From the NCBI RefSeq assembly GCF_000829825.1, contig NZ_JXSL01000034.1, positions 1 to 64,000 on the forward strand: a DNA stretch of 64,000 nt, given 5' to 3'. Position numbers and translations under genes: made by a program. The notes beneath the pieces were generated by a model that searched no databases, was not told the DNA's origin, and worked only from the letters and a program-made list of their open reading frames with translations. Every line of letters begins with the position of its first letter. The first letter of the stretch is position 1. The stretch comes from Paramagnetospirillum magnetotacticum MS-1. GTDB taxonomy: Bacteria; Pseudomonadota; Alphaproteobacteria; Rhodospirillales; Magnetospirillaceae. Shown one piece after another: positions 18,591 through 28,455 of the stretch.

Positions 18591-19583
18591 TCACCCCAGG
18601 GGAAGCGAGAATTCCGCAACCACCGGAGCATGATAGCTTTGGGGCGGCGCGAGGACGAGGGCGGGGGAAACCAGTTCGTCGCCCAGGGTCTCGTTGTGGA
18701 TCTCGGCGCCCAGATACCAGCCCAGCAAAGGCCGCGAGACCAGGATATGGTCCAGCATCACCGGTCGGCCGTGATGGATCACCGAATAGCGCTGCGCCTC
18801 GGGCAGGCTGCGTTCAAGCGGAACCAGCATGCGCATGGCCAGGTGGCCGTTGCCCGTATCCTCGTCGTCGCCTTTGATGATGCGCATGCCCGCTTCGTGT
18901 TCGCCCGCGTTGAAGTCGCCGCACACCACCACCAGAGCATCCGCGTCGGCGTCGAAAATCTCCTCCACCAGCAGCCGGACCTCCAGGGACTGGCCCGCCT
19001 GCTTCACGCCCGCCAGAAAATAGCCCTCGGCCCAGCCGCCCACCGACAGCCAGCGGCCAAAGCGTTCCTTCTGGCCCGCCAGCCAGACGGCGCGCGGCGC
19101 CCGCAGATGAACGTCGATCACATGCAGCGCCCGCCCACCCGGCAATTCCAGTTCGGCAAGCAGGATGGGGCGGTCCCATTCCACGGCCTGGGCCTCGGCC
19201 GGCGGAGGGTCGGCCCGCACCGGGCGATAGGCGCAGGGCGGCACCAGATCGTGCCAGACCTGACGGTGAGAACGGATGGGCAGGCGGGAAACGATGACCA
19301 GATTGTGCTTGTCGGCGGGATGGACACCGCCCCGGTTGAGGCTGTGGACACGCGGCCAGCCTTCATATTGCGTCCCGGCCAGAAGGCGGTCGAGCGCGGT
19401 GAACAGGCGCGGCCCGCTTTTGGTGGCGGCGTGGGTGTTGACCTCCTGCAGACACAAGATATCGGCCCTGAGCCGCTGGAATTGCGGCCGCATCACCGCC
19501 AACCGGTCCTCGAAATCGATGCCGCCCACCGGGCGCTCGTCCAGGTTCTCCAGATTGAAAGTGGCGATCCTCAGTGGCGTCAC
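18591..19583 (-). CDS. Endonuclease/exonuclease/phosphatase (EEP) family protein
   Basis: This 330-residue EEP-fold metal-dependent hydrolase begins with LRIATFNLENL, whose Asn is a metal-site residue. It has LCLQEVNTHA (metal-binding Glu, about 45), VVVCGDFNAGEHE (catalytic Asp/Asn) and DHILVSRPLLGW (late Asp-His region). These fit the DNase I/sphingomyelinase/exonuclease III superfamily. The substrate (nucleic acid, phospholipid or phosphoester) cannot be decided. No secretion signal is visible. The gene is divergent from the hemerythrin gene and 85 bases upstream of the channel gene. Confidence 0.88.
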   Translation of the reverse strand: MTPLRIATFNLENLDERPVGGIDFEDRLAVMRPQFQRLRADILCLQEVNTHAATKSGPRLFTALDRLLAGTQYEGWPRVHSLNRGGVHPADKHNLVIVSRLPIRSHRQVWHDLVPPCAYRPVRADPPPAEAQAVEWDRPILLAELELPGGRALHVIDVHLRAPRAVWLAGQKERFGRWLSVGGWAEGYFLAGVKQAGQSLEVRLLVEEIFDADADALVVVCGDFNAGEHEAGMRIIKGDDEDTGNGHLAMRMLVPLERSLPEAQRYSVIHHGRPVMLDHILVSRPLLGWYLGAEIHNETLGDELVSPALVLAPPQSYHAPVVAEFSLPLG

Positions 19584-19663
19584 ATGGGCCTCCCTTGCCG
19601 GAATCGAGTCTACATCATGCCCCGCCGCCCGGCGAGAGGCACCCCGCGCCCCTTGCGGAATGC

Positions 19664-19691
19664 TTGTGCCATCTTGGATGTACGCTATAGT
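19664..19691 (+). promoter_or_regulatory. Putative sigma70 promoter of the hemerythrin-cheZ unit
   Basis: TTGTGC (19664-19669), a 16-base spacer and TATAGT (19686-19691) lie 36 bases before the ATG at 19728. The -10 is strong and the -35 moderate. Confidence 0.5.
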
Positions 19692-19727
19692 GGATCACAG
19701 GACGGGAACGCAGGGGCGGGGGACCCG

Positions 19728-20162
19728 ATGACAGTGATCGCGTGGAGCGAAGCGTTCAGCGTGGGCAACCCACTGCTGGATTCCGACCACCGCATCCTCT
19801 TCGACCTTCTGATCCAATTGTTCGACGCCACCGATACCGGCCAAAGCCGCGACGTGATCGGCAGCGTTTTGTCGGCCCTGTCAGAATATACAGAGCATCA
19901 TTTCCGCCGCGAGGAGGCCATGCTGGCCGCCACCGGCTTTCCCGAAATCGAGCCCCACAAGGCCGAACACCGGCGTCTTGAGGGTCAGGTTCGCGATATC
20001 GTCTCGCGCTATCAGGCGGGAGAACGGGGCGCTCTCGACGAACAGGTTGTAGAATTGCTCAAGAAGTGGTTGACCCAGCATATCCAGGTTACGGATAAAT
20101 CATACAGGCCGTGGGTAGAGCGGGTGGTTGATGGCGGGGTGAACCCGCCATCGGTGGCATAA
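19728..20162 (+). CDS. Bacteriohemerythrin
   Basis: A single-domain, 144-residue hemerythrin with all seven di-iron ligands: H21, H58, E62, H77, H81, H118 and D123. The motifs are DSDHR, HHFRREE, PHKAEH and QHIQVTDK. Such proteins bind O2 reversibly and in microaerophiles serve O2 storage, delivery or sensing. The ATG at 19728 follows GGGGCGGGGGA. The open frame extends far upstream, but that part is an antisense shadow of the EEP gene. It lies 16 bases before cheZ. Confidence 0.96.
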   Translation: MTVIAWSEAFSVGNPLLDSDHRILFDLLIQLFDATDTGQSRDVIGSVLSALSEYTEHHFRREEAMLAATGFPEIEPHKAEHRRLEGQVRDIVSRYQAGERGALDEQVVELLKKWLTQHIQVTDKSYRPWVERVVDGGVNPPSVA

Positions 20163-20178
20163 GGGACGGCAGGCAGTC

Positions 20179-20910
20179 ATGACGACCGAGCGCAAATTGT
20201 TCACGGCGGAGATCAAGCGGCTTCAGGCGCGCGGCGAAGCCACTCCCAACGCCTCCAATTCCGAGGTGCTGAAAGCCATCAACGAACTGCGCGGCGACAT
20301 CAAGGGGCTGGAAGCCCTGGTCCGCGGCGAGGCCCCGGCGCCCGTGGCCGCCGTCCCCGCCGACGACGTCCTGCCGCAAAAGGCCGCCGAAGTCTCCATG
20401 CTGAAGACGGAGCTGCGCGCCCTGGCCGTCTGCATCGAACACACCAAGGCGGAAATCGCCGCTCTGCGGCCCAAGGATGCCGATGACGACCGCCTGATCG
20501 CCGTGACCTTCGAGCTGGACGCCATCGTGTCGTCCACCGAACAGGCCACCGAACAGATTCTGGAAGCCGCCGAGAAGATCGAATCCACTGGCAGGGAAAT
20601 CCTGGCCCATGCCGCCGATTCCTATGTGGGCCGCCTGGTCGAGGACATCAACGACACCATCAGCACCATCTTCGAGGCCTGTAATTTCCAAGATATCACC
20701 GGCCAGCGAATCACCAAGGTGGTGAAAACCCTCAAATACGTCGAGGACCGCATCAACGCCATGATCGAGATCTGGGGCCCGGAGAACATCTCCGACGTCT
20801 CGCCCAAGATCTTCGAGGAGCACAAGGACGACGATTCCAAGCTTCTCAACGGCCCGGCCCTGGAAAACCAGGGAATCTCCCAGGACGAGATCGACAAGCT
20901 ATTCGGGTAA
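20179..20910 (+). CDS. cheZ: CheY-phosphate phosphatase CheZ
   Basis: CheZ (243 residues) removes phosphate from CheY-P to reset the flagellar motor signal. A long helical hairpin (about 65-200) contains the catalytic D172 and Q176 in ACNFQDITGQRITKV, with the same four-residue spacing as the enteric D143/Q147 pair. A flexible linker then leads to a C-terminal CheY-binding peptide, ISQDEIDKLFG. The N-terminal 65 residues are variable. It sits behind the bacteriohemerythrin gene rather than in a che operon, which is unusual, and is closed by a terminator. Confidence 0.93.
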   Translation: MTTERKLFTAEIKRLQARGEATPNASNSEVLKAINELRGDIKGLEALVRGEAPAPVAAVPADDVLPQKAAEVSMLKTELRALAVCIEHTKAEIAALRPKDADDDRLIAVTFELDAIVSSTEQATEQILEAAEKIESTGREILAHAADSYVGRLVEDINDTISTIFEACNFQDITGQRITKVVKTLKYVEDRINAMIEIWGPENISDVSPKIFEEHKDDDSKLLNGPALENQGISQDEIDKLFG

Positions 20911-20950
20911 ATACGGTTTCCACCCGATCAGGTGTAAGTATAGAAGCAAT

Positions 20951-20983
20951 AAAGGCCTCCAACTCTTGGAGGCCTTTTCTTTT
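20951..20983 (+). terminator. Intrinsic terminator after cheZ
   Basis: aaaggcctcc, a seven-base loop and ggaggccttttctttt form a 10-bp stem followed by a T-rich tract. Confidence 0.9.
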
Positions 20984-21008
20984 AAACAGCATTCACACTT
21001 CGCGGTGC

Positions 21009-21036
21009 TTGACCTTCACGCCGCAAGCCCTAAAGT
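21009..21036 (+). promoter_or_regulatory. Promoter of rnpB
   Basis: TTGACC (21009-21014), a 16-base spacer and TAAAGT (21031-21036) predict initiation about 8-9 bases later, which coincides with the start of the RNase P RNA P1/P2 helix near 21045. Confidence 0.75.
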
Positions 21037-21044
21037 GGGGCCGC

Positions 21045-21449
<405 letters not shown>

Positions 21450-21792
21450 GCTTTTTCCCATGACATCCCAAATCACGTATGAGGCCAACGGCGCCCTCAC
21501 CGGGCACATGTTCACGGTATGATCACGCCAGGGTTTTTCCACCCTTGCGGCAGCCGTTTATGAAAAATTGGTAAATATCAAAGCGCTGCGAGGCGTTCCT
21601 CGAGTACTTTAGTAAAAATCGCCTTGCATTGTCGCTAATCAGGTTTTGCCCATGCGATTACTATCCGATTCCATTGACTCCCATGTTTTCCCATGATATC
21701 CCATTAATCACCATCCACCGATGCCCACGGGCGAAGTGTGTCAGCGGAGATGGACCGGGGATTTTTGGCAACGCAGCGGAAGGCGGACGAGG
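21450..21792 (+). other. Regulatory spacer between rnpB and mraZ
   Basis: It holds the short T-run end of rnpB (ctttttccc), an AT-richer stretch at 21535-21665 where the dcw promoter probably lies, and the MraZ operator array at 21669-21713. I see no confident -10/-35 pair and no gene. The in-frame ATG at 21721 is not the mraZ start on homology grounds. Confidence 0.6.
21669..21713 (-). promoter_or_regulatory. MraZ operator array controlling the dcw cluster
   Basis: On the minus strand the sequence has three perfect TGGGA boxes at 21679-21683, 21689-21693 and 21699-21703. Each is separated by exactly five bases (10-bp period), with degenerate boxes TGGAA (21669-21673) and TGGTG (21709-21713) continuing the phase. 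Published MraZ sites are TGGGN repeats with 5-bp spacers upstream of mraZ. The array lies 80 bases before the mraZ start, consistent with autoregulation by MraZ. Confidence 0.85.
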
Positions 21793-22254
21793 GTGGCACT
21801 CTTCCTCTCCACATTCGTAAACAGGGTCGACAAGAAGGGCCGCGTCTCGGTCCCGGCGACCTTTCGCGCTGCCTTGGCCGCCCAAAGCTTTTCCGGCATC
21901 GTCTGCTACCGTTCGTTCACCAATGCCTGCATCGAGGGCTGCGGCATGGATTTCATGGAGCGCCTGTCCGATGGCGCCCAAAGCTTCGACGCCTTCTCCG
22001 CCGAGCAGGAAGACCTGTCGGCCCTGATCTTCGCCGATGCCCGCCAATTGCCCTGGGACCCTGAAGGCCGCATCGTCCTGCCCGAGGACATCCTGGCCCA
22101 TGCCGGCATCGCCGATCAGGTCTCCTTCGTGGGCAAGGGCCAGACCTTCCAGATCTGGGAGCCCGAAGCCTATAAGGCGGTCGAGGCCGAAATCCGCGCC
22201 CGCGCCCTGCAGTCGCGCCCCACCCTGCCCCTTCGCCCCAAGGTGACGCCGTGA
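21793..22254 (+). CDS. mraZ: Transcriptional regulator MraZ
   Basis: This 153-residue protein from the GTG at 21793 ([20 protein letters not shown]) is the first gene of the dcw cluster. It has two AbrB-like swapped-hairpin domains, each with a DxxGR motif: [14 protein letters not shown] near 12-25 and [16 protein letters not shown] near 83-98. MraZ forms a ring that binds direct repeats and represses the cluster. I chose the GTG because homologous proteins begin here and GACGAGG lies just before it; the frame is open to an ATG at 21721. The stop overlaps the rsmH start (GTGA). Confidence 0.96.
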   Translation: MALFLSTFVNRVDKKGRVSVPATFRAALAAQSFSGIVCYRSFTNACIEGCGMDFMERLSDGAQSFDAFSAEQEDLSALIFADARQLPWDPEGRIVLPEDILAHAGIADQVSFVGKGQTFQIWEPEAYKAVEAEIRARALQSRPTLPLRPKVTP

Positions 22255-23210
22255 GTTCCCTTCCCCCCCACATTCCGGTCCTGTTGACCGAAGTGATCGC
22301 GGCTCTGGCGCCCCGCGACGGGGGAGCTTACGTGGACGGCACGTTCGGGGCCGGTGGGTATTCGCGCGCCATCCTCTCGGCTGCCGCCTGCCATGTGCAC
22401 GCCATCGACCGCGACCCCAGTGCCGTGGCGCGCGGCAAGACGCTGGAGGAAGCTTCCGCCGGACGCTTCTCCATGATCGAGGGCCGTTTTGGGGATATGG
22501 CCGCGTTGTTGCGTGAGCGGGGTGTCAACCAGGTTGACGGCATCGCCCTGGACATCGGCGTGTCCTCCATGCAGATCGATCAGCCCGAGCGTGGCTTTTC
22601 CTTTGCCAAGGACGGGCCGCTGGACATGCGCATGGAGACCAAGGGGCCCAGCGCCGCCGATATGGTCAACGACACGCCCGAAGGCGAACTGGCCAACATC
22701 ATCTATCGTTATGGCGAAGAGCGGCTGTCGCGCCGGGTGGCCAAGGCCATCGTCGAGGCGCGGCGCATCAAGCGCTTCGAACGCACCGGTGAACTGGCCG
22801 AGGTGATCCGCCGGGTGGTGCCGCGTTCGGGCGACGGCATCGACCCCGCCACCCGCACCTTCCAGGCGCTGCGCATCGCGGTCAATGACGAGTTGGGCGA
22901 ACTGGAGCGCGGCCTGGAAGCGGCTGAACATCTGCTGGCGCCCGGTGGGCATCTGGCGGTGGTGACCTTCCATTCCCTGGAAGACCGGGTGGTCAAGAGC
23001 TTCCTGAAATCCCGTTCGGGCGAAGCGTCGCGCCCGTCGCGCCATGTCCCCCAGGCTCAGGACAACGGCCCCGCCGCCAGCTTCACCTTGCTGTCGCGCA
23101 AGGCCATCGCCCCCGGCCAGGAGGAGTCCCGCGCCAATCCTCGGGCCCGTTCGGCCAAGCTGCGCGCCGCCGCCCGCACCGAAGCTCCCGCCTGGGGGGC
23201 CGCATCATGA
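22251..23210 (+). CDS. rsmH: 16S rRNA m4C1402 methyltransferase RsmH (MraW)
   Basis: RsmH (319 residues, GTG start) methylates N4 of C1402 in 16S rRNA using [12 protein letters not shown] near the N terminus and the SAM loop [14 protein letters not shown] (about 25-38) are diagnostic. [31 protein letters not shown] and [17 protein letters not shown] follow in the normal order. It overlaps mraZ by four bases and ftsL by four bases, so translation is chained. Confidence 0.97.
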   Translation: MSSLPPHIPVLLTEVIAALAPRDGGAYVDGTFGAGGYSRAILSAAACHVHAIDRDPSAVARGKTLEEASAGRFSMIEGRFGDMAALLRERGVNQVDGIALDIGVSSMQIDQPERGFSFAKDGPLDMRMETKGPSAADMVNDTPEGELANIIYRYGEERLSRRVAKAIVEARRIKRFERTGELAEVIRRVVPRSGDGIDPATRTFQALRIAVNDELGELERGLEAAEHLLAPGGHLAVVTFHSLEDRVVKSFLKSRSGEASRPSRHVPQAQDNGPAASFTLLSRKAIAPGQEESRANPRARSAKLRAAARTEAPAWGAAS

Positions 23211-23845
23211 AGCGCGGTCTGACTGGAACCATCCTGTGGACCCTTCTGGCGGTAGCCGTCGGCGCGGTGCTGTTCCTGGTGAAGTACGAGGTCAAGGATC
23301 TGGAGGCGCGTCTGGCCGGGCTCAACGCCGAGATCCACCGCAATCAGGAGACCATCCACGTCCTGCGGGCCGAGTGGAGCTATCTCAACGACCCGATCCG
23401 CCTGCGCACCCTGTCGGAAAAGCATCTGGGCATGAAGCCGGTGACGCCGACCCAGGTGGCCACGCTGGATACCCTGCCCAAGGACGGCATTCCCGCCACC
23501 GGGGTAGTCTATGCCGCCGTGACGCCGTCGCGCATGTCCATGCCCGTCCAGGCCCCCGCCGCCCAGCCCCCAAAGCCCGCCGATCCCAAGCTTACCCCGG
23601 TCAAGCTGGCAGAGGGTCCGGCCCGGCCCCGGCCGGTGGATAATTCCAAACCCCAGCCGGGCAAGCCGCAGCCGCCCAAGCCCGGCACCGTGACCATGGC
23701 GCAAGGTCCCACGGTCAAACCCCAGGACGCGCCCGTGGCGAAGACCGCCGCTCCGGCTCCGGCCCCTGCCCCGGCAAAGGGCGGCCGGAGCATCGTCATT
23801 CCCTCTCCCGCCCTGGCCCAAACCGAACAGGGGGGGCCCAGGTGA
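23207..23845 (+). CDS. ftsL: Cell division protein FtsL with a long proline-rich C-terminal tail
   Basis: This bitopic division protein of 212 residues has a short cytoplasmic N terminus (MKRGL), one transmembrane helix (about 8-25) and a periplasmic coiled coil (about 28-70, [20 protein letters not shown]). FtsL normally pairs there with FtsB/FtsQ. The [19 protein letters not shown] segment matches alphaproteobacterial FtsL. Residues from about 105 are an extended Pro/Ala/Lys-rich tail that makes the protein nearly twice usual length. It is identified by position between rsmH and ftsI as well as topology. The stop overlaps the GTG of ftsI. Confidence 0.87.
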   Translation: MKRGLTGTILWTLLAVAVGAVLFLVKYEVKDLEARLAGLNAEIHRNQETIHVLRAEWSYLNDPIRLRTLSEKHLGMKPVTPTQVATLDTLPKDGIPATGVVYAAVTPSRMSMPVQAPAAQPPKPADPKLTPVKLAEGPARPRPVDNSKPQPGKPQPPKPGTVTMAQGPTVKPQDAPVAKTAAPAPAPAPAKGGRSIVIPSPALAQTEQGGPR

Positions 23846-25608
23846 GCATCTTCGCCCCCAAGCGTCATACACCGGGCTTTCATGCTGGCGACGACCTCCA
23901 GGCCGGGGCCGCCCTGCGTCTGGACGGCGTGCGCATGCAGGCCATCGAGACCGGACGGTCGCGTCTGCTGATCACTGCCATGATCTTCCTTCTGGCCTTT
24001 TTCGCCATCGGGGCGCGCATGGTCGACGTGGCGGTCATCGACCGCAATCCGCCCAAGCCCAATGCCCAGCCCCAGGCCCGCACCGACGAATTGCAGATGG
24101 AGCGCGCCGATATCTCGGACCGCACCGGCGTGCTGCTGGCGTCGAGCTTGCCCACCGTCTCCCTTTTCGCCCGGCCCGAGGATTTGAAGCTCGCCAAGGT
24201 GGACGTGGAGAACGCCGCCATCCGTCTGGTTACCGTGCTGCCCGAACTGGACCTGGAAGAGACCATCGAGCGCCTGTCGTCGGGCCGCCAGTTCGTCTAT
24301 CTCAAGCGCAACCTGACGCCGCGCCAGCAATACGACGTCAATTCCCTGGGCATTCCCGGCCTGTTGTTCGAAAAGGGCGAGCGCCGCATCTATCCCCACG
24401 GCCCCCTGGCCTCCCATGCGGTCGGTGTCACCGATGTGGACAACAAGGGCGTGGCGGGCATCGAGAAGCGCTTCGAGAACGCGCTTCGGGAAAGCAGCGA
24501 GCCTTTGGCGCTATCCATCGACATCCGCGTCCAGACCATCGTGCGCAACGAACTGGCCCGTTCGGTGGAAGAGTTCTCCGCCGTGGGCGGCACCGGCATG
24601 GTGATGGATGTGCGTACCGGCGAGTTGATCGCCATGGTCAGCCTGCCCGACTTCGATCCCAACGATCCTCCGGCGCCCACCGATTCCTCCATGTTCAACC
24701 GCGCCACCAAGGGCGCCTACGAGATGGGCTCCACCTTCAAGTTGTTCAACACCGCCATGGTGCTGGACAACGGCCGGGCCAATCTGAATTCCACCTTCGA
24801 CGCCACCCGGCCGCTGGTCTTCGCCGGACACACCATCCATGACGACCACGCCCTGAACCGCTGGCTCACCATTCCGGAAATCCTGATCCATTCCTCCAAT
24901 ATCGGCTCGGCCCGCATGGCGCTGGATGCCGGCACCGAGACCCAGCGCGCCTTCATGGCGCGCATCGGCATGCTTCAGGCCCCGCCGCTGGAACTGCCCG
25001 AGGTGGGCGGACCACTGGTGCCCAATCCCTGGCGCGAGATCAACACCGTCACCATCGCCTTCGGCCATGGATTGTCGGTGACGCCGCTGCAATTGCTGGC
25101 GGGAACCGCGGCCCTGGTCAATGGCGGCGAGTATCACACGCCCACGCTGCTGGCGCGCTCGCCCGGCGACGCGGTGCCCGGCATCCGGGTAATCAAGCCC
25201 AAGACCTCGGAGAATATGCGCCAGCTGATGCGCATGGTGGTCACCGAGGGCACTGGCAAGAAGGCCGATGTTCCCGGCTATGAGGTGGGCGGCAAGACCG
25301 GCACCGCCGAGAAGGCCGGAGCGGGCGGCTATCGCAAGAAGGCGGTGCTGTCCTCCTTCATCGCCGCCTTTCCCATGGATGCGCCGCGCTATGCGGTGCT
25401 GATGATGATCGACGAGCCCCAGGCCACCAAGCAGACCTTCGGCTTCATCACCGCGGGCTGGACCGCGGCGCCAGCGGCTGGCCGGGTGATCGCCCAGATC
25501 GCGCCGCTGCTGGGCCTGATGCCCAAGACCTTGCCCATCGCCCCCTCCTCGGGAACCAAGGGAATCGCACATAGCGGAGGAGGCCGTGAAGTTGCGGCGG
25601 TTGAGTGA
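23842..25608 (+). CDS. ftsI: Peptidoglycan D,D-transpeptidase FtsI (PBP3)
   Basis: The septal class B penicillin-binding protein (588 residues) has a cytoplasmic N terminus, a membrane anchor at about 40-62, a pedestal domain (about 80-220) and a transpeptidase domain. The active site has the SxxK motif STFK (S297-K300), SSN (351-353) and KTGT (485-488). It crosslinks septal wall with FtsW and depends on the FtsQ/L/B complex. Its GTG start overlaps ftsL and its end overlaps murE by about 23 bases. Confidence 0.97.
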   Translation: MSIFAPKRHTPGFHAGDDLQAGAALRLDGVRMQAIETGRSRLLITAMIFLLAFFAIGARMVDVAVIDRNPPKPNAQPQARTDELQMERADISDRTGVLLASSLPTVSLFARPEDLKLAKVDVENAAIRLVTVLPELDLEETIERLSSGRQFVYLKRNLTPRQQYDVNSLGIPGLLFEKGERRIYPHGPLASHAVGVTDVDNKGVAGIEKRFENALRESSEPLALSIDIRVQTIVRNELARSVEEFSAVGGTGMVMDVRTGELIAMVSLPDFDPNDPPAPTDSSMFNRATKGAYEMGSTFKLFNTAMVLDNGRANLNSTFDATRPLVFAGHTIHDDHALNRWLTIPEILIHSSNIGSARMALDAGTETQRAFMARIGMLQAPPLELPEVGGPLVPNPWREINTVTIAFGHGLSVTPLQLLAGTAALVNGGEYHTPTLLARSPGDAVPGIRVIKPKTSENMRQLMRMVVTEGTGKKADVPGYEVGGKTGTAEKAGAGGYRKKAVLSSFIAAFPMDAPRYAVLMMIDEPQATKQTFGFITAGWTAAPAAGRVIAQIAPLLGLMPKTLPIAPSSGTKGIAHSGGGREVAAVE

Positions 25609-27046
25609 CATGACGGCCTCGGCGCCTTCCATCGACGTGACCATCACGGGGCTGACCGCTGATTCCCGCGCGGTCCGTCCCGGCTATCTGTTCGCCGCCC
25701 TGCCCGGCACCAAGGCCGACGGGCGCGCCTTCATTCCCGCCGCCATCGCCAATGGCGCCGTGGCCGTGCTGGTCCCCCACGGCTCGACCGTCGAGGTGCC
25801 GCCCCAGGTGGCCCTGGTCCAAGACGCCAATCCACGCCGCCGCTTCGCTCTGATGGCCTCGGCCTTCCACGGCGCCCAGCCCCGAGTCATGGCCGCCGTC
25901 ACCGGCACCAACGGCAAGACCTCCACCGCCGAGTTCTTCCGCCAGATCATGACCCGGCTGGGGCACCGCTCCGCCGCCATCGGCACTCTGGGCATCATCG
26001 CGCCGGGCTGGGACAATTCGGGTGGATTGACAACCCCCGATCCGGCCGGGCTGCATGCCGATCTGGCCCGCCTGGCCGAAATGGGAATCACCCATGCCTG
26101 CATGGAGGCGTCGAGCCACGGCCTCGACCAGCACCGCCTGGACGGCGTCAAGCTGATGGCCGCCGCCTTCACCAATCTGACGCGCGACCATCTCGACTAC
26201 CACGCCAGCATGCAAGCCTATGCCGAGGCCAAGCTGCGCCTCTTCGCCGAAGTGCTGCCCGAAGGCGCCACCGCCGTGATCAACGCCGATTCCGATCTGG
26301 CGCCGCGCGCCGTGGAACTGTGCGCCAAGCGCGGCATCACGGTTCTGGGTTATGGCCGCGCCGCCAGGGATTTGCGCCTCGCCGCCGCGCGCCCCACGGC
26401 GGATGGCCAGGAGCTGGACCTGGAGATCATGGGCCGCGCCGTCACCATCCGCCTGCCCCTGGCCGGACGCTTCCAGGCCGACAATGCCCTGGCCGCCCTG
26501 GGGCTGGCCCTGGCCTGCGGCGCCGATCCGGTGACCGCGCTGGAGGCCCTGGGCAGTCTGGAGGGCGTGCATGGCCGTCTGCAGAAAGTGGCGGCCCGTG
26601 CCCATGGCGCACCCGTCTATGTGGATTACGCCCACACTCCCGACGCCCTGGAAACCGTTCTGAAGGCGTTACGCCCCCATGCCAGCCGCCGTCTGGTGGT
26701 GGTGTTCGGCTGCGGCGGCGACCGCGATGCCGGAAAGCGCCCGCTGATGGGTGCCATCGGCTGCCGTCTGGCCGACGCCATGATCGTCACCGACGACAAC
26801 CCCCGCTCGGAAGACCCGGCGGCCATCCGCGCCGCCGTGCGGGGCGCATGCCCGGCCGGAATCGAGATCGGCGACCGCCGGGACGCCATCCGCGCCGCCG
26901 TATCGGGATTGCAGAAGGGTGATGTGCTGGTCATCGCGGGCAAGGGCCATGAAAAGGGCCAGATCGTCGGCACCACCGTCCTGGCCTTCGACGATGCCGA
27001 GGAAGCCCGAACCGCCGTGGATCTCGCCGACGGAGGCGTGCCATGA
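25586..27046 (+). CDS. murE: UDP-MurNAc-L-Ala-D-Glu:meso-diaminopimelate ligase MurE
   Basis: MurE (486 residues) adds the third amino acid to the wall precursor. The N-terminal UDP-binding domain covers about 15-100, and the central ATPase has TGTNGKTST near 109-117. The C-terminal domain carries DNPR at 404-407, the motif typical of meso-DAP-adding enzymes as opposed to lysine. dapD and dapE, which feed DAP synthesis, lie at the right end of this window. The GTG start follows GGAGG and overlaps ftsI. The murF start overlaps its stop by four bases. Confidence 0.97.
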   Translation: MKLRRLSDMTASAPSIDVTITGLTADSRAVRPGYLFAALPGTKADGRAFIPAAIANGAVAVLVPHGSTVEVPPQVALVQDANPRRRFALMASAFHGAQPRVMAAVTGTNGKTSTAEFFRQIMTRLGHRSAAIGTLGIIAPGWDNSGGLTTPDPAGLHADLARLAEMGITHACMEASSHGLDQHRLDGVKLMAAAFTNLTRDHLDYHASMQAYAEAKLRLFAEVLPEGATAVINADSDLAPRAVELCAKRGITVLGYGRAARDLRLAAARPTADGQELDLEIMGRAVTIRLPLAGRFQADNALAALGLALACGADPVTALEALGSLEGVHGRLQKVAARAHGAPVYVDYAHTPDALETVLKALRPHASRRLVVVFGCGGDRDAGKRPLMGAIGCRLADAMIVTDDNPRSEDPAAIRAAVRGACPAGIEIGDRRDAIRAAVSGLQKGDVLVIAGKGHEKGQIVGTTVLAFDDAEEARTAVDLADGGVP

Positions 27047-28455
27047 ACCGCCCCCTGTGGACCTCGGCCGAAGCGGCGGCAGCCGTGGCGGGCACGCCCT
27101 CGGGTCCGGCCTGGGAGGCCAGGGGCGTGTCCATCGACAGCCGCACCGTCCAACCCAGCGATCTGTTCATCGCGCTGGAAGGCCCCAACCATGACGGCCA
27201 CGACCATGTGGCCTCGGCCCTGGCCGGTGGCGCGGCTGGCGCCCTGGTCCACAAACTGCCCAAGGGCGTCCAAGACGACGCCCCACTGATCCTGGTCAGG
27301 GACACCATGACCGCGCTTCAGGATTTAGGCGTCGCGTCGCGCGCCCGCTCCTCGGCCCACATCGTCGCCGTCACCGGCAGCGTCGGCAAGACCGGGTCCA
27401 AAGAGATGCTGGCCCTGGCCCTTTCGGATCAGGGCGTCACCCATTACAGCCTGGGCAGCTTCAACAATCACTGGGGCGTGCCGTTGTCGCTCGCCCGCAT
27501 GCCCGCAGGCTCGCGATACGCCATCTTCGAGATCGGCATGAATCATCCCGGAGAGATCACGCCGCTGGTGCGCATGGTGCGGCCCCATGTGGCGGTGATC
27601 ACCACTGTCGAAATGGTGCATATGGAGTTCTTCGCCTCCACCGCCGAGATCGCGGCGGCCAAGGCGGAAATCTTCGACGGTATCGAGCCCGGCGGCATGG
27701 CCGTGCTGCCTCGCGACAACGCCCATTTCGCCTTCCTGGCCGAAGCGGCCGCCAAGGCCGGAATCACTCATATCCGCAGCTTCGGCAATCACATCGAATC
27801 CACCGCCCGGCTGCTCGATTGCGCCGTCGATCCCCAGTCCACGGCGGTGTTCGCCCTTCTGACCGATCAGCCCCTGTCCTACCGAATCGGCGTGGCCGGG
27901 CGGCAGTGGGCGACCAATTCCCTGGCGGTGCTGCTGGCGGTCGAGGCCTTGGGCGCCGACGTCAATCTGGCGGCCATGGCCCTGGCCGCCATGTCCGCTC
28001 CCAAGGGCCGCGGCCAGCGCCGTCGGGTGGAGATGGACGGCGGCAGCTTCGACCTCATCGACGAAAGCTATAACGCCTCGCCGGTTTCCATGAAGGCGGC
28101 CATCGCGGCCTTGGCCTCGGTCAAGCCCGCCAAGGGCGGACGGCGCATCGCCGTGCTGGGCGACATGCTGGAACTGGGGCCCCAAGGCCCCATGCTCCAC
28201 GCCTCCATGGCCGAGACCGTGGAGCGCTGGAATATCGATCTGGTGTTCACCGCCGGAATCTTGACGGCCCATTTGCACGACGCCTTGGCCGAACAGCGGC
28301 GTGGCGGCCATGCCGCCGATTCCGACGCGGTCTCGGCCCTGGTCAAGGCGGCTGTCCGGCCCGGCGACGTGGTGATGGTCAAAGGTTCGGCAGGCAGCCG
28401 GATGGGACGTGTGGTCAACGCTCTGGCCGAAGGGGGCCGTTCGAATGCTCTATAA
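27043..28455 (+). CDS. murF: UDP-MurNAc-tripeptide:D-Ala-D-Ala ligase MurF
   Basis: MurF (470 residues) joins D-Ala-D-Ala to the UDP-MurNAc-tripeptide. The N-terminal substrate domain has [18 protein letters not shown]. The ATPase has the P-loop [12 protein letters not shown] near 108-119 and a conserved [10 protein letters not shown]. The C-terminal domain has [15 protein letters not shown]. Its start overlaps murE (ATGA) and its end overlaps mraY by 11 bases. The D-Ala-D-Ala substrate is made by Ddl, encoded nine genes further on. Confidence 0.97.
   Translation: MNRPLWTSAEAAAAVAGTPSGPAWEARGVSIDSRTVQPSDLFIALEGPNHDGHDHVASALAGGAAGALVHKLPKGVQDDAPLILVRDTMTALQDLGVASRARSSAHIVAVTGSVGKTGSKEMLALALSDQGVTHYSLGSFNNHWGVPLSLARMPAGSRYAIFEIGMNHPGEITPLVRMVRPHVAVITTVEMVHMEFFASTAEIAAAKAEIFDGIEPGGMAVLPRDNAHFAFLAEAAAKAGITHIRSFGNHIESTARLLDCAVDPQSTAVFALLTDQPLSYRIGVAGRQWATNSLAVLLAVEALGADVNLAAMALAAMSAPKGRGQRRRVEMDGGSFDLIDESYNASPVSMKAAIAALASVKPAKGGRRIAVLGDMLELGPQGPMLHASMAETVERWNIDLVFTAGILTAHLHDALAEQRRGGHAADSDAVSALVKAAVRPGDVVMVKGSAGSRMGRVVNALAEGGRSNAL

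Noticed and set aside
18579-19727. Upstream extension of the hemerythrin frame (about 383 codons)
   Set aside because: This part is antisense to the EEP gene. The hemerythrin domain begins at 19728 with a good ribosome-binding site.
21721-21792. MraZ starting at the ATG at 21721
   Set aside because: The added residues do not match MraZ, and the GTG at 21793 gives the family's normal N terminus.
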